Source of the DNA: JALEFZ01 sp038527485
GTDB lineage: Bacteria > Bacteroidota > Bacteroidia > J057
Direction: 5' to 3'
DNA: 64,000 bases
Assembly: GCA_038527485.1 (NCBI GenBank)
Contig: JBCBFT010000021.1
Location: 15,458-79,457 of the forward strand
Part shown: piece by piece, positions 34,124 through 44,136 of the stretch
How positions within the stretch are numbered: position 1 is the stretch's first letter
How the letters are laid out: each line of letters opens with the position of its first letter
Program-made: the position numbers and the translations under genes
Notes under the pieces: model-generated
The model's input: only the letters and a program-made list of their open reading frames with translations
The model's database searches: none
Told to the model about the DNA's origin: nothing

Positions 34124-36313
34124 CTAAGGCAGCGCCACGATACGGGTATTTTCAGACCAGAGAAAACCCTGTCCAATCTTTAGCACATAGACGCCAGGGG
34201 CAACAAATGGGATCTGTAAATCCACCTGAAATGATCTTCGATCAGGTCTCAGCAAACCATAAGCCACTTGGCGACCCTGCAAGTCTATTAAAGTATAATC
34301 CAGGATTTGGTTAGCTTTGTTGATGACTTCTACAGGAATGATCTGCCCACTCCCCGAAAAACTACTTGGGGTAAAGAAGGTACGTTCAGGTGCATAAAAG
34401 ACCTCCACTAAAGAGGAGTAAGTAAACTTTCCGTCTATGTCTTCTTGTTTGAGGCGATAAATATTTTGTCCTCGCCTGGGACTACTATCAAACCACTCGT
34501 ATTCTTTCAATGTCTGGCTATCGCCCGCAGCGGTAATCGTGGCCAACTGTTCAAAAACCCCTGAATTCTCTCGTTCTACGACAAATCGGTCGGTATTTTC
34601 TTCTTGGGATGTTCCCCAAAATAGCCTGACACGAGAATCGACGACTTCTCCTTCTACATAGGCCCACTCGATGGGGAAGGAAGTAAGCGCGAGATTGACA
34701 GCTCCTTGTGCATTGGCTCTACCGTCTCCAAAAAAGCCGAAGGTGTCATTGGTCATGGGCGTAGCCGATTGCTTGATAAAGGAAGTGATATCTGTTTGTG
34801 TCAGCTCGGGATTGACGGACAAGATGAGTGCCGCAATTCCTGAGATCTGAGCTGAAGCTGTCGATGTTCCCCCAAACCAACGGGTGTAATTGCGATCTGT
34901 ATAATCCCCGTTGAATGTGGTGGTATCTGTATTGTATCCATTGTTGCCCATACGATCTAGGGAAGAAACATTAGAGAATGCAGAAGGATTACTGGGAGCA
35001 GCTATGTCTACTTCAGGTCCATAAGGCGCATACGTCGGACGGTCTCCCAATGCATCCATTGCTGACACTGTCAAAACAGATGAGATAGAGGCAGGATAAC
35101 GAACACAAGTACTTGTATTAGATGCATCTATAATGCCTGAAGCATACACAACCACGCATCCCTTTCCTTCGCGTCCAAATGTCAAGGCACTGTCGATAGC
35201 TGCCAGGACAGGAGGGAAAAAGGCGTCATTGCTCGTACAAAAGTCAGCTGCCCAAGAGTTGTTGATGATATCGGCTCCGTTTTTCCAGGCGTAGTTGATC
35301 GCGTCAGCGGCCTCCGATACAGCCGATAGTGTGAGCGAGATATGGAGAGGCAATATCTTTACTTCGGGGGCAATACCTGCCACTCCGATACTGTTGTGAG
35401 AGGCGGCAATGATTCCTGCGATGGCGACGCCATGTGCCTGTGGATTATCTGGATCAGAGATCGGTCCTCCCGTAGGTGACAAAACTGTATCTGCCATAGA
35501 AGCGCCTGGCAATACTCTTGACGTCCCCGTCTTATCGTTGAAAAGGTCCACATGATCTTCTACTCCTACATCCACTACGGCCACGATGATGTTACTGTCT
35601 CCCTTGGTTGTACACCACGCCTCGGGCGCGTCTATATCTATGTCCACTTTGGAGCGATTGAAGGGATAAGTAGGGGAGAAGTTGGGTAAATCATCTGTAT
35701 TGTTGAGATAGTACTGGAAGTCGTAGAGAGAATCCGAAGCCCCGCAGGTCTGTACCTGATCAGGAGCCATTGTAGGACTGGCCGCTTGTGCAGAAAAAAG
35801 GAAATCAGGTATCGCATAGGATACTAAGCCACTTTCCTTGAGGAGATTGGCCACATCTAAGGCATGATCGGTAGTCGATAGTTCGATGTAAGGAAAACCT
35901 CCTATGGTTGTCCCGAGTTTTGAGTTGGGATAAGGAGAAAGCAGCAGCTCTACCTCTTCGGTACTGGCTTGAGGAGTCAGTTGGTAAAGTACTTTTTGTG
36001 TCGGCCAAAGCAGAATTCCCTCAGGAGTCCTTAGTCCTTGCGAGATACTTTTTACAGCCTGTGTTTCAATTCCAGCACGCTGTATAGCGTCGACGATGTG
36101 TTCGCCTGTCTGACATTGGATGAGTTGGCGCTTGATATGGGGCGTACGACGAAGTCGTGCTTGAGCATCCAAAGGGGCTTGGTAGAGTACAACGGCAGAT
36201 TGGAGATCTTTGGAAAGGGCAACCTTTTCATCTCCAGCCCAAAAGTACGTCTGCCCCATCAGAAAGGGAGAAAGGATACCCTGTAAGGCAAGTAATATGA
36301 ACAGTCTTTTCAT
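34124..36313 (-). CDS. T9SS-secreted S8-family (subtilisin-like) serine protease
   Basis: A 729-residue protein with a signal peptide (SPFLMGQ), an N-terminal prodomain-like region to about residue 190, and the subtilase domain. The triad is Asp in VAVVDVGVEDH, His in QAHGVAIAGIIA (HGV in place of the usual HGT) and Ser in FGGTSTASAQISG; the oxyanion Asn is in INNSWAAD. A beta-rich linker is followed by a type A sorting domain (YTLIDLQGRQVAYG, then FVAPGVYVLKIG). It should be exported by the type IX system and digest extracellular protein. It forms a tight convergent pair with the methyltransferase. Confidence 0.92.
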   Translation of the reverse strand: MKRLFILLALQGILSPFLMGQTYFWAGDEKVALSKDLQSAVVLYQAPLDAQARLRRTPHIKRQLIQCQTGEHIVDAIQRAGIETQAVKSISQGLRTPEGILLWPTQKVLYQLTPQASTEEVELLLSPYPNSKLGTTIGGFPYIELSTTDHALDVANLLKESGLVSYAIPDFLFSAQAASPTMAPDQVQTCGASDSLYDFQYYLNNTDDLPNFSPTYPFNRSKVDIDIDAPEAWCTTKGDSNIIVAVVDVGVEDHVDLFNDKTGTSRVLPGASMADTVLSPTGGPISDPDNPQAHGVAIAGIIAASHNSIGVAGIAPEVKILPLHISLTLSAVSEAADAINYAWKNGADIINNSWAADFCTSNDAFFPPVLAAIDSALTFGREGKGCVVVYASGIIDASNTSTCVRYPASISSVLTVSAMDALGDRPTYAPYGPEVDIAAPSNPSAFSNVSSLDRMGNNGYNTDTTTFNGDYTDRNYTRWFGGTSTASAQISGIAALILSVNPELTQTDITSFIKQSATPMTNDTFGFFGDGRANAQGAVNLALTSFPIEWAYVEGEVVDSRVRLFWGTSQEENTDRFVVERENSGVFEQLATITAAGDSQTLKEYEWFDSSPRRGQNIYRLKQEDIDGKFTYSSLVEVFYAPERTFFTPSSFSGSGQIIPVEVINKANQILDYTLIDLQGRQVAYGLLRPDRRSFQVDLQIPFVAPGVYVLKIGQGFLWSENTRIVALP

Positions 36314-36486
36314 GTTTTGGGGAGTCCAGTTACAAAGCTAGTCAAGAAGTGGGTGATTGTTCTTCTATGCTAAACTAAAACAAAATGGAAAGTTTTCTTT
36401 TCTCCCCTTCATAAATGGACATAATTAGAGTTTTTTTGGATCGTCAAAAAACTCCATTGGTATGCGACGTAAGGATCTTGAGCGGT

Positions 36487-37452
36487 TCACGGTTGAATAT
36501 CAAATGGTTGGCTAGGAGTCGCCAGTTGTCCATTTTCGAGAGATTGTATGATAGAATTTAAATATTTACTGAACTTTTCCGCTCCGGAAGGACTGAGGTG
36601 GTTCGCATCAAAAAAATCGGATGAACGGTAGAGGGGATCATCCATATGATTGAGGTACAATACCTGATGCTTTCTCGCAATCGCGTCTGTGGTTTGAACC
36701 ATATGCTGCAAACGATCGGGGTTGAGCCCACTAAGGTAGGTGTGCCACATCGGAGTGGAAACCAGAATAGGCTCGATGCCTTTGGACTTACAGAGTTGGA
36801 TCATCTCGGTCAGGTACTGTTCATTGGCTTCATACAACTCAGTATCATAGAAAAGGTCGTGAAAACCAGCAGACTTTCTCCCATTTTCTTCAAGATCTCG
36901 TGTCACCGTAGGGCCATACCATCCTGTATTGTCACATTCGACTAGCGCATCTCCCTCTCCCTTATAGTATTGGCTCGTCTGGTCCACCGCACGTTTGACC
37001 GTTAATAATGCCAACAGACTGTAGTTTTCAGGCTCGTACCACTTGGTGAAGAGATCGCTCCCGTAGTAATGGTGATAGTAATACGTCTTGTTGTAGATCC
37101 CTGGATAGAGATAAGATTCTGACCCATAGGTAGGGTAGGAGATGGGAAGGACGATAAATTTTAGTTTGGTGAGCTGATCTATGTATTTCTCAAGCAGAAA
37201 CTGATCAAAGGCCAGGGTTTGCGCAGTATAAGCTAAGTTGAATGTGGGTCTAGCGATGTGGTGTGGATCTATACCCAAATAGCTGTGAGAACTGCCCAGA
37301 ATCAACACTTCCCATCGATCCAAGCTTGCTTCGAAGTTGGCTTTTTTGAAGGCATAATCATTGGGAAGCTCCTTTTGCACATACTCTAGCCCCCCCAGCA
37401 GTAGTAGGATGGGGAGTAAAAATAGTGTCGTACGTAGGAGGATTTGTTTCAT
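36487..37452 (-). CDS. SGNH-like accessory protein of an MBOAT O-acetylation system
   Basis: A 321-residue protein with an N-terminal membrane anchor and a periplasmic domain. SGNH features: ILGSSHSYLGIDP supplies the nucleophile Ser in a GSSH context, and FDANHLSPSG supplies the Asp-x-x-His. It begins 30 bp after the MBOAT gene and runs in the same direction. In alginate, peptidoglycan and teichoic-acid modification an MBOAT protein carries the acyl group over the membrane and an SGNH partner (AlgJ/AlgX, PatB-like) transfers it to the glycan. The target here is an exported polysaccharide of unknown identity. Confidence 0.8.
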   Translation of the reverse strand: MKQILLRTTLFLLPILLLLGGLEYVQKELPNDYAFKKANFEASLDRWEVLILGSSHSYLGIDPHHIARPTFNLAYTAQTLAFDQFLLEKYIDQLTKLKFIVLPISYPTYGSESYLYPGIYNKTYYYHHYYGSDLFTKWYEPENYSLLALLTVKRAVDQTSQYYKGEGDALVECDNTGWYGPTVTRDLEENGRKSAGFHDLFYDTELYEANEQYLTEMIQLCKSKGIEPILVSTPMWHTYLSGLNPDRLQHMVQTTDAIARKHQVLYLNHMDDPLYRSSDFFDANHLSPSGAEKFSKYLNSIIQSLENGQLATPSQPFDIQP

Positions 37453-37482
37453 TTTCCTATCTCCTTTTTGAAAGATGAGGGG

Positions 37483-38925
37483 TTAAAACTGAAAATAAAT
37501 AAAGGCGCGACGTTCGTAATTGAAATATAGGATTGTCAATGCCATGGCGTAGTAGATCCCCCATCGCAATACGACAGGTAGCGGAGCGATTTCTAGTGAG
37601 TGCTTGGTCTTACGAATCATCTGTACCCGCTCAAAAATTAGGAAAGCGATGGCCCATACAACCTTCCATTTGAATCGCTCAGGCATCTGGAAAAGTGAGG
37701 GTGAACAGATACGCATGAAATAATCCCATGCATACTGAAGATTGGGAGCCATGAAAAATATCAAGGCAAAACAGTTCAAGACCGTTGTCAAAAGCATTTG
37801 CCACAATGCCTTAAAGGTTCCTGCAATGGTAAAAGGTGGTCTGGTTTCCTGTACATTAGATTTGAGTTTGGGGAAAAATATATAAGGGATATGGTATAAT
37901 CCATGCAGCGCACCCCAAACGACAAATGTCCAATTTGCGCCATGCCATAATCCGCTCACAGCAAATGTAATGAAGAAGTTGCGGATGATTTTCCCTTTGT
38001 TTCGAAGCATACCTCCGCCACTTAAAGAGACGAATACATAGTCCCTGAACCAAGTCGTGAGAGAGATGTGCCACCTCCTCCAAAAGTCCATGATGTCGCG
38101 TGCCATCAGTGGATAGTTGAAGTTGCGCATCAAGTCAAAGCCTAGTAGGCGTGCAGTTCCAATGGCAATGTCTGAGTAGCCAGAAAAGTCACCATACAAT
38201 TGAATGGTGAATAGAAGTAAACCGATGACGAGCACAATGCCGCTGTAGCTTTCAGGGCTTTCTAAGATAAAACCCACTGTTTCGCCCATGGTATCAGCGA
38301 CAACGACTTTTTTGAACAAACCCAGCAGGATCTGTCGCAAGCCATCCTTCGCCCTTTCGGGTTTAAATTTTCGTATTTTCTGAAATTGTGGAAGGAAATT
38401 GGAGGCGCGCTCGATAGGGCCCGCGATCAATTGTGGGAAGAAACTCACAAAAGCTAAAAAAGCGATGAGATCCTTGCTCGCTTTGAATCGCCCTCGATAG
38501 ATGTCAATGCTGTAGCTTAAGGTCTGGAATGTATAAAAACTTATACCTACAGGAAGGATGATCTTCAGCGTCCGTGCAGGTATCTCGTATCCAAACAGCT
38601 GGAAGAGGTCAATGAAGCTATCGACAAAGAATCCAAAGTACTTGAAAAAGCCGAGTAAGCCTAGGTTGACACCTAGACTGACGAAAAGCCAAAGCTGTTT
38701 CTGTTTTTTATTGGGCGCTTTTTCGATTTGCATGCCCGCGTAGAAGTCAGCCAGTGAGCTGATGACGATCAGGGACAAAAAGCGCCAATCCCAGTAAGCA
38801 TAGAAAAAGTAACTGGCTGCGAGGATCAGCAAATTTTGCACTTTGACTCGCCTGTCTGTGGCGAACCAGTACAAAAAGAAGATGAGTATATAAAAAATGG
38901 CAAATTCTAGGGTGTTGTAGAGCAT
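37483..38925 (-). CDS. MBOAT-family membrane O-acyltransferase (AlgI/DltB-like)
   Basis: A 480-residue membrane protein with about ten hydrophobic helices. The family signature is RRWHISLTTWFRDYVFV, followed by FAVSGLWHGANWTFVVWG, whose WHG His is catalytic; GPIERASNFLPQF is the usual conserved loop. It should transfer acetyl from acetyl-CoA to the periplasmic face for the adjacent SGNH protein. The two genes form a two-gene operon. AlgI and DltB cannot be told apart by eye; the lack of dlt genes and the SGNH neighbour favour polysaccharide O-acetylation. Confidence 0.93.
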   Translation of the reverse strand: MLYNTLEFAIFYILIFFLYWFATDRRVKVQNLLILAASYFFYAYWDWRFLSLIVISSLADFYAGMQIEKAPNKKQKQLWLFVSLGVNLGLLGFFKYFGFFVDSFIDLFQLFGYEIPARTLKIILPVGISFYTFQTLSYSIDIYRGRFKASKDLIAFLAFVSFFPQLIAGPIERASNFLPQFQKIRKFKPERAKDGLRQILLGLFKKVVVADTMGETVGFILESPESYSGIVLVIGLLLFTIQLYGDFSGYSDIAIGTARLLGFDLMRNFNYPLMARDIMDFWRRWHISLTTWFRDYVFVSLSGGGMLRNKGKIIRNFFITFAVSGLWHGANWTFVVWGALHGLYHIPYIFFPKLKSNVQETRPPFTIAGTFKALWQMLLTTVLNCFALIFFMAPNLQYAWDYFMRICSPSLFQMPERFKWKVVWAIAFLIFERVQMIRKTKHSLEIAPLPVVLRWGIYYAMALTILYFNYERRAFIYFQF

Positions 38926-39097
38926 GCCTGTCTCCTCAAGTTATGGGAATGGATAAAGGTCAAAGCTTGAAGATGAGGAGAATTCGCGATCTGCGATAGC
39001 GTCTTTGTTTCAATGGCAATATTAGGCGAGGGAAAGGCAGGAAATGAACATTGAGAGAAGGAGAAACTGAAACAACTAAAGTCGAAAGGATAGTCTT

Positions 39098-39481
39098 TTA
39101 CTTCAGGTGTAAATATTGGTCGAGGACGGGCAAGTCAGCCGCCACCCAATCCAAGGCAGGAAGATCTTCAGGCAAGTACCAACCAATCTCTTCGTGATCT
39201 GTCAAAGTAGGTTCTCCTGCTACCCACTGGCAGACAAAGGGGTAGAGGCGGATGACGCCTGTTGGATAAGCATGGACTACATCGATCAAGCGTTGCAAAA
39301 TCCGAATTTCCATCGCCAACTCTTCCCAGATTTCGCGTATCAGAGCTGCTTCAGCTGTTTCTGTCGGATCTAGTTTTCCACCTGGAAACTCCCACAAACC
39401 GCCATGTCGAAGCTCGATTTTCCTTTTGGCAGCCAAGATTTTTCCGTTCCTCTCTATAATTCCACAGGCAACGTCAATCAT
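39098..39481 (-). CDS. MutT-type Nudix hydrolase
   Basis: A 127-residue Nudix protein. The Nudix box runs from GGKLDPTETAEAAL to REIWEELAM, with Ala in place of the last box Gly, as in many MutT relatives. The start IDVACGIIERNGKILAAKR and WEFPGGK fit the 8-oxo-dGTP diphosphatase group, which cleans oxidised nucleotides; (deoxy)CTP pyrophosphatase activity is an alternative. It is downstream of the aminotransferase but separated from it by a terminator. Confidence 0.85.
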   Translation of the reverse strand: MIDVACGIIERNGKILAAKRKIELRHGGLWEFPGGKLDPTETAEAALIREIWEELAMEIRILQRLIDVVHAYPTGVIRLYPFVCQWVAGEPTLTDHEEIGWYLPEDLPALDWVAADLPVLDQYLHLK

Positions 39482-39507
39482 ATCATTTCTCTAAAAAATA
39501 TACCATC

Positions 39508-39536
39508 CCACAGGTAGCGTGCGAGGCTACCTGTGG
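39508..39536 (-). terminator. Terminator after the aminotransferase gene
   Basis: Perfect eleven-base inverted repeat (CCACAGGTAGC and GCTACCTGTGG, seven-base loop). On the minus strand a T-rich stretch (ATATTTTTT) follows at a short distance. Confidence 0.8.
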
Positions 39537-39551
39537 TCCATCTTGTCTGTC

Positions 39552-40745
39552 TTATTGGAGTTTTCCTAAGCCTTCTCCTAGTCTTGCCAATGCTTGATCC
39601 AGCTCTGCTTGCGCGTAAGCATAAGAAATTCGTGCATGGGTCTGTGTACCGAAAGCAGAACCAGGAACCAGTGCAAGTCCCACTTCATCTATTAGATAAA
39701 GGCATAATTCATCTATGGTCTCGATCTTCTTTCCATCAGCTGTATGGCGACCGATAAAGGCAGCAAAATCTGGATAGAAGTAGAAGGCACCATCAGGCAA
39801 GTTGACCTCTAGTCCAGGGATGGCGTTCAACTTTTGGTATAGTTCATCTCTACGCTCCTTGAAGGTGTCGCGCATCGCGTAGGTAGGTGTCAAGTCTTGT
39901 GTCAGCGCAGCTACAGCTCCCATCTGTGCGAATGCATTGGCGCCTGAAGTCACCTGTCCTTGCACCTTTTCGCAGAGTGCAGCCACCTCGCGCGGAGCCG
40001 CGATATATCCCAGGCGCCAGCCTGTCATCGCAAATCCTTTGGAGAAACCGTTTACGGTGATGACACGATCTGCAATGGGCTCAAAGGTCCCCAAGCTCAC
40101 ATGCTCCTGACCAAAGGTGATGTATTCATAGATCTCATCTGAGATGATGTAGGCATCAGGATACTTCTCTAGCACGGCGACCAGAGCTTCCATCTCCCCT
40201 CGGCTATACATAGAGCCTGTGGGATTGGATGGAGTGGTGAAAAATACCAGTCGCGTATTCGCTTGCATGGTCGCATCCAACTGCTCAGGCGTGACTTTAT
40301 AATTTTGGGCAATGTCTGTCACGATGACTTGTGCCTCGGCTTTGGCCATGTGTACCATCGCGGAGTAGGAAACCCAGTAAGGCGCGATCAGCACAGCACC
40401 GTCTCCAGGATTCAGGAGGGCCATGGCTACATTGTATAAGGATTGCTTGGCACCTGTAGAGACGACCACTTGGTTAGGCGCATAGGTTAGTCCATTGTCG
40501 CGTTTGAGCTTCTCTACGATGGCATTTTTCAGTGCAGGATACCCCGCCACAGGTGGATAATGTGTATAGCCTTGATCCAGAGCTGATTTGGCTGCCTCAC
40601 AAATGTGTGCAGGTGTATCCATATCAGGCTCTCCCAATGTAAGCCCTACCACATCACGGCCCGCAGCCTTTAGTTCGCGGACTTTTTTTGAGATGGCAAG
40701 CGTAGCCGAAGGGGCAAGAGATGTGATCAATTCAGAAAATGCCAT
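39552..40745 (-). CDS. aspC: Class I pyridoxal-phosphate aminotransferase (aspartate aminotransferase type)
   Basis: The frame extends to 40790, but the Met at 40745 (MAFSELITSLAPSATLAI) aligns with the usual start of family members and gives 397 residues. Fold type I features: PPVAGYPALKNAI, STGAKQSLYNVAMALLNPGD, TPSNPTGSMYS, DEIYEYITFG, the PLP lysine in NGFSKGFAMTGWRLGY and the carboxylate-binding Arg near the C-terminus (HARISYA). This subgroup transaminates aspartate or prephenate. No amino-acid pathway genes adjoin it. Confidence 0.88.
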   Translation of the reverse strand: MAFSELITSLAPSATLAISKKVRELKAAGRDVVGLTLGEPDMDTPAHICEAAKSALDQGYTHYPPVAGYPALKNAIVEKLKRDNGLTYAPNQVVVSTGAKQSLYNVAMALLNPGDGAVLIAPYWVSYSAMVHMAKAEAQVIVTDIAQNYKVTPEQLDATMQANTRLVFFTTPSNPTGSMYSRGEMEALVAVLEKYPDAYIISDEIYEYITFGQEHVSLGTFEPIADRVITVNGFSKGFAMTGWRLGYIAAPREVAALCEKVQGQVTSGANAFAQMGAVAALTQDLTPTYAMRDTFKERRDELYQKLNAIPGLEVNLPDGAFYFYPDFAAFIGRHTADGKKIETIDELCLYLIDEVGLALVPGSAFGTQTHARISYAYAQAELDQALARLGEGLGKLQ

Positions 40746-41223
40746 AAGGTTTAAAAATGTTTTGAGAGAGAGTTTACGTTGAGTTAACAAAATTTACAGA
40801 AAGGATTTTGCGGGTTTGGCGATTACTACTTTGTAACGTCTCGTGATGAACGGTCCCTTGAAAGAGTAAAGCCAGATGAACAAAAGCTTCCTGTTGTAGC
40901 GAGAAGATAAAATGCGTACAGTCCCTCAGCGAAAGTAACAGGAAAAAATTGCGCTTTCCTCATGATTTGTATGAAAAATAAGCCAAACAGAAGCATATCA
41001 TCTTCCAAAATGGGCATATGCTCTCCTTACAGTCCAACTATTGGTCAGGATTGCTTGTCTCTAACATAGATTGAGGGAAAAATTCCCTATCCCTACATCT
41101 AAAGTTGTCGTATGTATCCCTACAAATAGTAGGATTGTACACAAGTCAAAATGGAGAAGAGTAATCGCCTCACTTCCATTTGCTATGACTCAGACAATGA
41201 AATTCTACGTGTTATCATAAAAA
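40746..41223. other. Divergent intergenic region
   Basis: About 480 bp between the aminotransferase and lipoprotein genes. Nothing beyond presumed promoters is recognised; the 63-codon minus-strand frame at 40826-41017 has no features of a gene. Confidence 0.5.
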
Positions 41224-41841
41224 ATGAACGTTATGAAATCCCCTTTGGCAAAAACATACCTATTGTTATTACTCCCTGCCCTATGGTTATTTAGCTGTGG
41301 TCCTTCGGATAAGGAAGTCTTTATGGAAGACTTTGATGTCATGATGGCAGAGGTGAAACATCAGCGTGTGACGTATACCGTAAATGACTGGGAAGAACAG
41401 GACGAAAAATTAAACGAGCTGCTAGATGAGCATTACCAAGACTTCGAAGATGAACTGACAGAAGAAGAGAAGCGTCATATCTGGGGAGAAGTTTTCTCCT
41501 ACGGCGTCTACCAGCACGGAGACGATGTGATCGACCACATAGAGCGCAACGAAGAAGTCTACATGCGTATGCTCGAACGGAATCTGGACTTAGTAGAGGC
41601 CATGGGCGATGAGTTTTTCCATCACATTTTACCTGAGCTCAAAGAAATGGGACCTGAGATTCAGGCTTTGACAGAGAAATTGGTAAGGAGACTGGAAAAA
41701 AGAGGTACCCTAGATCGCTTAGAAAATATACTGGAAGACTTTGGCAAGGATATGGAAGAACTGAGCAAGGATCTGGAGAAAAATGAACGCTATGAGCGTC
41801 AGAGTCGCCGGGACGAGGAATCGCAAGATCAGTTATTCTAG
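41224..41841 (+). CDS. Acidic, helical lipoprotein of unknown function
   Basis: A 205-residue lipoprotein (ALWLFSCGPS, lipobox Cys near residue 25). The mature part is almost wholly alpha-helical and highly charged, with an acidic first half (DEHYQDFEDELTEEEK) and a C-terminal heptad-like segment (ILEDFGKDMEELSKDLEK) likely to form a coiled coil. An ATG at 41233 is an alternative start. The family is not recognised. It is followed by a terminator and is monocistronic. Confidence 0.6.
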   Translation: MNVMKSPLAKTYLLLLLPALWLFSCGPSDKEVFMEDFDVMMAEVKHQRVTYTVNDWEEQDEKLNELLDEHYQDFEDELTEEEKRHIWGEVFSYGVYQHGDDVIDHIERNEEVYMRMLERNLDLVEAMGDEFFHHILPELKEMGPEIQALTEKLVRRLEKRGTLDRLENILEDFGKDMEELSKDLEKNERYERQSRRDEESQDQLF

Positions 41842-41916
41842 GAAAGGTTCACAAGTCCTATATTCTTTGAAGCCTAATCGTTTGCCACCCGTCGTATCCA
41901 GGATTATATAGAGAAG

Positions 41917-41942
41917 CCCTTCTTGCACAGAGAAGGGTTTTT
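41917..41942 (+). terminator. Terminator after the acidic lipoprotein gene
   Basis: Seven-base arms (CCCTTCT and AGAAGGG) followed by TTTTT, about 75 bp past the stop codon. Confidence 0.8.
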
Positions 41943-42027
41943 CTATTTATTCATTACAAATAACAGGATAGGAAGTGTACATTCTGAATAGCTGAATTAA
42001 CGATGCTTGGATATTGACCCCTTCCTC

Positions 42028-43971
42028 ATGAAACCTCACCTTCAATGCATTTTTGCTGCGTTCCTGTTTCTCCTATGTCTAATAGGTTCTGCTCCCGCTC
42101 AAACTCTCAACGATTCCTCTTCTCTAGAAAAACGATGTCTTCAAGAAGCGTGGCTGTTTCGGCAAGATTCTTCCTTTGATCTCGATAAATGGGATTTGAT
42201 CACAGCCACAGTAGACAGCCTGCAATCTCCACATGCACACGCATGGGCGCACAATACGCAAGCAGCACAAGATCTCAAGGATGCACTTGCGCTATCGACC
42301 CAAGATTCGGTGAATGGTTTTCCTAAGCCAGGTGACATCCGTCTGCCATCCGAAGCCATCCATACCGCACACGATTTGGGACGTGCCCACTACAGAGTAT
42401 ATCAAGATAATTTAGAAACGAATGCCCTGAATGTAGCCTTGAATAGCTATAGATTGGCATTAAATCTGATCGATTCCCTCTGCCTCAGTCAGAGTCACCG
42501 CGAGAGTCAAAGCCACGTAGCTGAGATCAATGATGAGGTCTTTGCTGAGATGATGGATTTGCTATACCTCATGTATGAAAAGACACAAAATCCCAAGTTG
42601 TGGGAGGAGATGTGGTACGTCGCGGAGCGCAATCGGAGTTTCCAACTCTTCCAGTCCATGCTGAACAGCCAAAAGATATCCTCTTCTTCTGATGCGCCCT
42701 TTCACCAGACATATGGCCCAACTCCCATAGCAGATATTCAAGCCCAACTCCTTCCCGATGAGCACATGCTGAGTTATATGTATGGAAAAGAAAAGGTGTG
42801 GGCCATGAAGCTAAATGCGCATGATCTAAAGGTACAATCGGTAGGTTCGGTCGAATCTGTCGATGAAGGCGTCCAGAATATGCGCAAAGCACTGACGACT
42901 TATTGGGAGGGTAGGCAGACCTGTCAAGATACTTCAGAGAATGGCTGTGACTCTGTAGGTGCCACTGCTTTCACGCAGCAAGCCCACAATGTATATCGCC
43001 AGATTTGGCGTCCAAGCTTCGATGAGAACGGATCATTTCCTCAGCGCGTAATTGTCATTCCGCATGGCCAGTTGTATTTGCTTCCTTTTGGTACATTACT
43101 TACCAAGCTTCCCGACATTCCTGATCGGTGGCGTACCCATGATTATCTCCTCCAGAAGTATGAGATCCAGCAAGCGTACTCCGCCCGAATTTGGTTTGTA
43201 CAGCATACCCACACCCCATCCAAGAAAGGAAAATGGGGATCTTCTTTCGCGCTTGCTCCATTTTTAGGGGGAGTACCAAGTTATTTGACTACCCGTAGCC
43301 CAGCCGATCGTGCTTTTTTTTCCTCTCTTCCTCATAGTCAGCAAGAAATAGACGCCCTTACTTCTCATTGGAGAGTACAAGTAAAGACAGGGGCAGAAGC
43401 GGTCGTTCAGAGCTTGCGGGAAAACCAGGAGCCTTTTCAAATTCTTCATATTTCTTCTCATGCACAAGTACATATCCATTCATCTTCGGAGTCCTTTATC
43501 GCTATGGCAGACACTCTCATGAGTTTAACAGATATCCAATTGAGTAGCTTACGTGCAGGTTTGGTGGTATTGAGTGCTTGTGAGACAGGTATTGGCCAGT
43601 ATCAGAAGGGAGAAGGTGTATTGAGCTTGGGGAGGGCTTTCCATGAAGCTGGAGCGACGAGTAGCTTGACGACCCTCTGGCAGGCAGAGGATGCTGCGAC
43701 GAGCAAGATTGTGGCTCAATTTTATCATCATCTGGCTACAGGTATGGATAAGACGCAAGCTTTGCAGCAAGCACAGATGGACTATATCACACAAAGTGAC
43801 CGTAGGCTAGCGCATCCTTTTTTCTGGTCTACTTGGGTACTCATGGGAGATGAGCAACCCATTGATACTCCTCCCATTATCCCCGCTTGGGTATGGATAT
43901 TGACAGGAGCTAGCATTTTAGGCTTGGGTTGGTATCTAGGAAGAAGGAGAAGTAAGCGCATGCGCACCTAA
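42028..43971 (+). CDS. Exported CHAT-domain protease with C-terminal membrane anchor
   Basis: The frame opens at 42007, but the ATG at 42028 gives the signal peptide (LLCLIGSAPAQ) and is chosen; 647 residues. Residues 30-330 are helical and loosely TPR-like. The CHAT domain occupies about 340-610: VIVIPHGQLYLLPF, His478 in LHISSHAQ, Cys518 in VVLSACETGIG, and ATSSLTTLWQAED. A single hydrophobic helix (PAWVWILTGASILGLGWYLG) and a basic tail end the protein, so the CHAT domain should face the periplasm. CHAT proteins are caspase-like cysteine peptidases, often with TPR partners, in self-targeting or defence settings. No known CHAT partner (for example a gasdermin) is adjacent. Confidence 0.88.
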   Translation: MKPHLQCIFAAFLFLLCLIGSAPAQTLNDSSSLEKRCLQEAWLFRQDSSFDLDKWDLITATVDSLQSPHAHAWAHNTQAAQDLKDALALSTQDSVNGFPKPGDIRLPSEAIHTAHDLGRAHYRVYQDNLETNALNVALNSYRLALNLIDSLCLSQSHRESQSHVAEINDEVFAEMMDLLYLMYEKTQNPKLWEEMWYVAERNRSFQLFQSMLNSQKISSSSDAPFHQTYGPTPIADIQAQLLPDEHMLSYMYGKEKVWAMKLNAHDLKVQSVGSVESVDEGVQNMRKALTTYWEGRQTCQDTSENGCDSVGATAFTQQAHNVYRQIWRPSFDENGSFPQRVIVIPHGQLYLLPFGTLLTKLPDIPDRWRTHDYLLQKYEIQQAYSARIWFVQHTHTPSKKGKWGSSFALAPFLGGVPSYLTTRSPADRAFFSSLPHSQQEIDALTSHWRVQVKTGAEAVVQSLRENQEPFQILHISSHAQVHIHSSSESFIAMADTLMSLTDIQLSSLRAGLVVLSACETGIGQYQKGEGVLSLGRAFHEAGATSSLTTLWQAEDAATSKIVAQFYHHLATGMDKTQALQQAQMDYITQSDRRLAHPFFWSTWVLMGDEQPIDTPPIIPAWVWILTGASILGLGWYLGRRRSKRMRT

Positions 43972-44136
43972 TTTTTTAACCCATCATGTGAGATGGGGTA
44001 CTTCTGCGTCTCATCAATATGTAGACAAATAAAAATGAGAAAAATCAAAGAACGGATCTGGCTATAAATCTATTTTTTCCGTCTTGTATTCGTTCTGTAT
44101 TGTCATTTATAGAAGAAAAGCTAAATCTCAAAAATA

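Noticed and set aside
42028..43971. A CHAT-based defence island
   Set aside because: No partner such as a gasdermin, nuclease or CRISPR component flanks the gene, and its signal peptide places it outside the cytoplasm.
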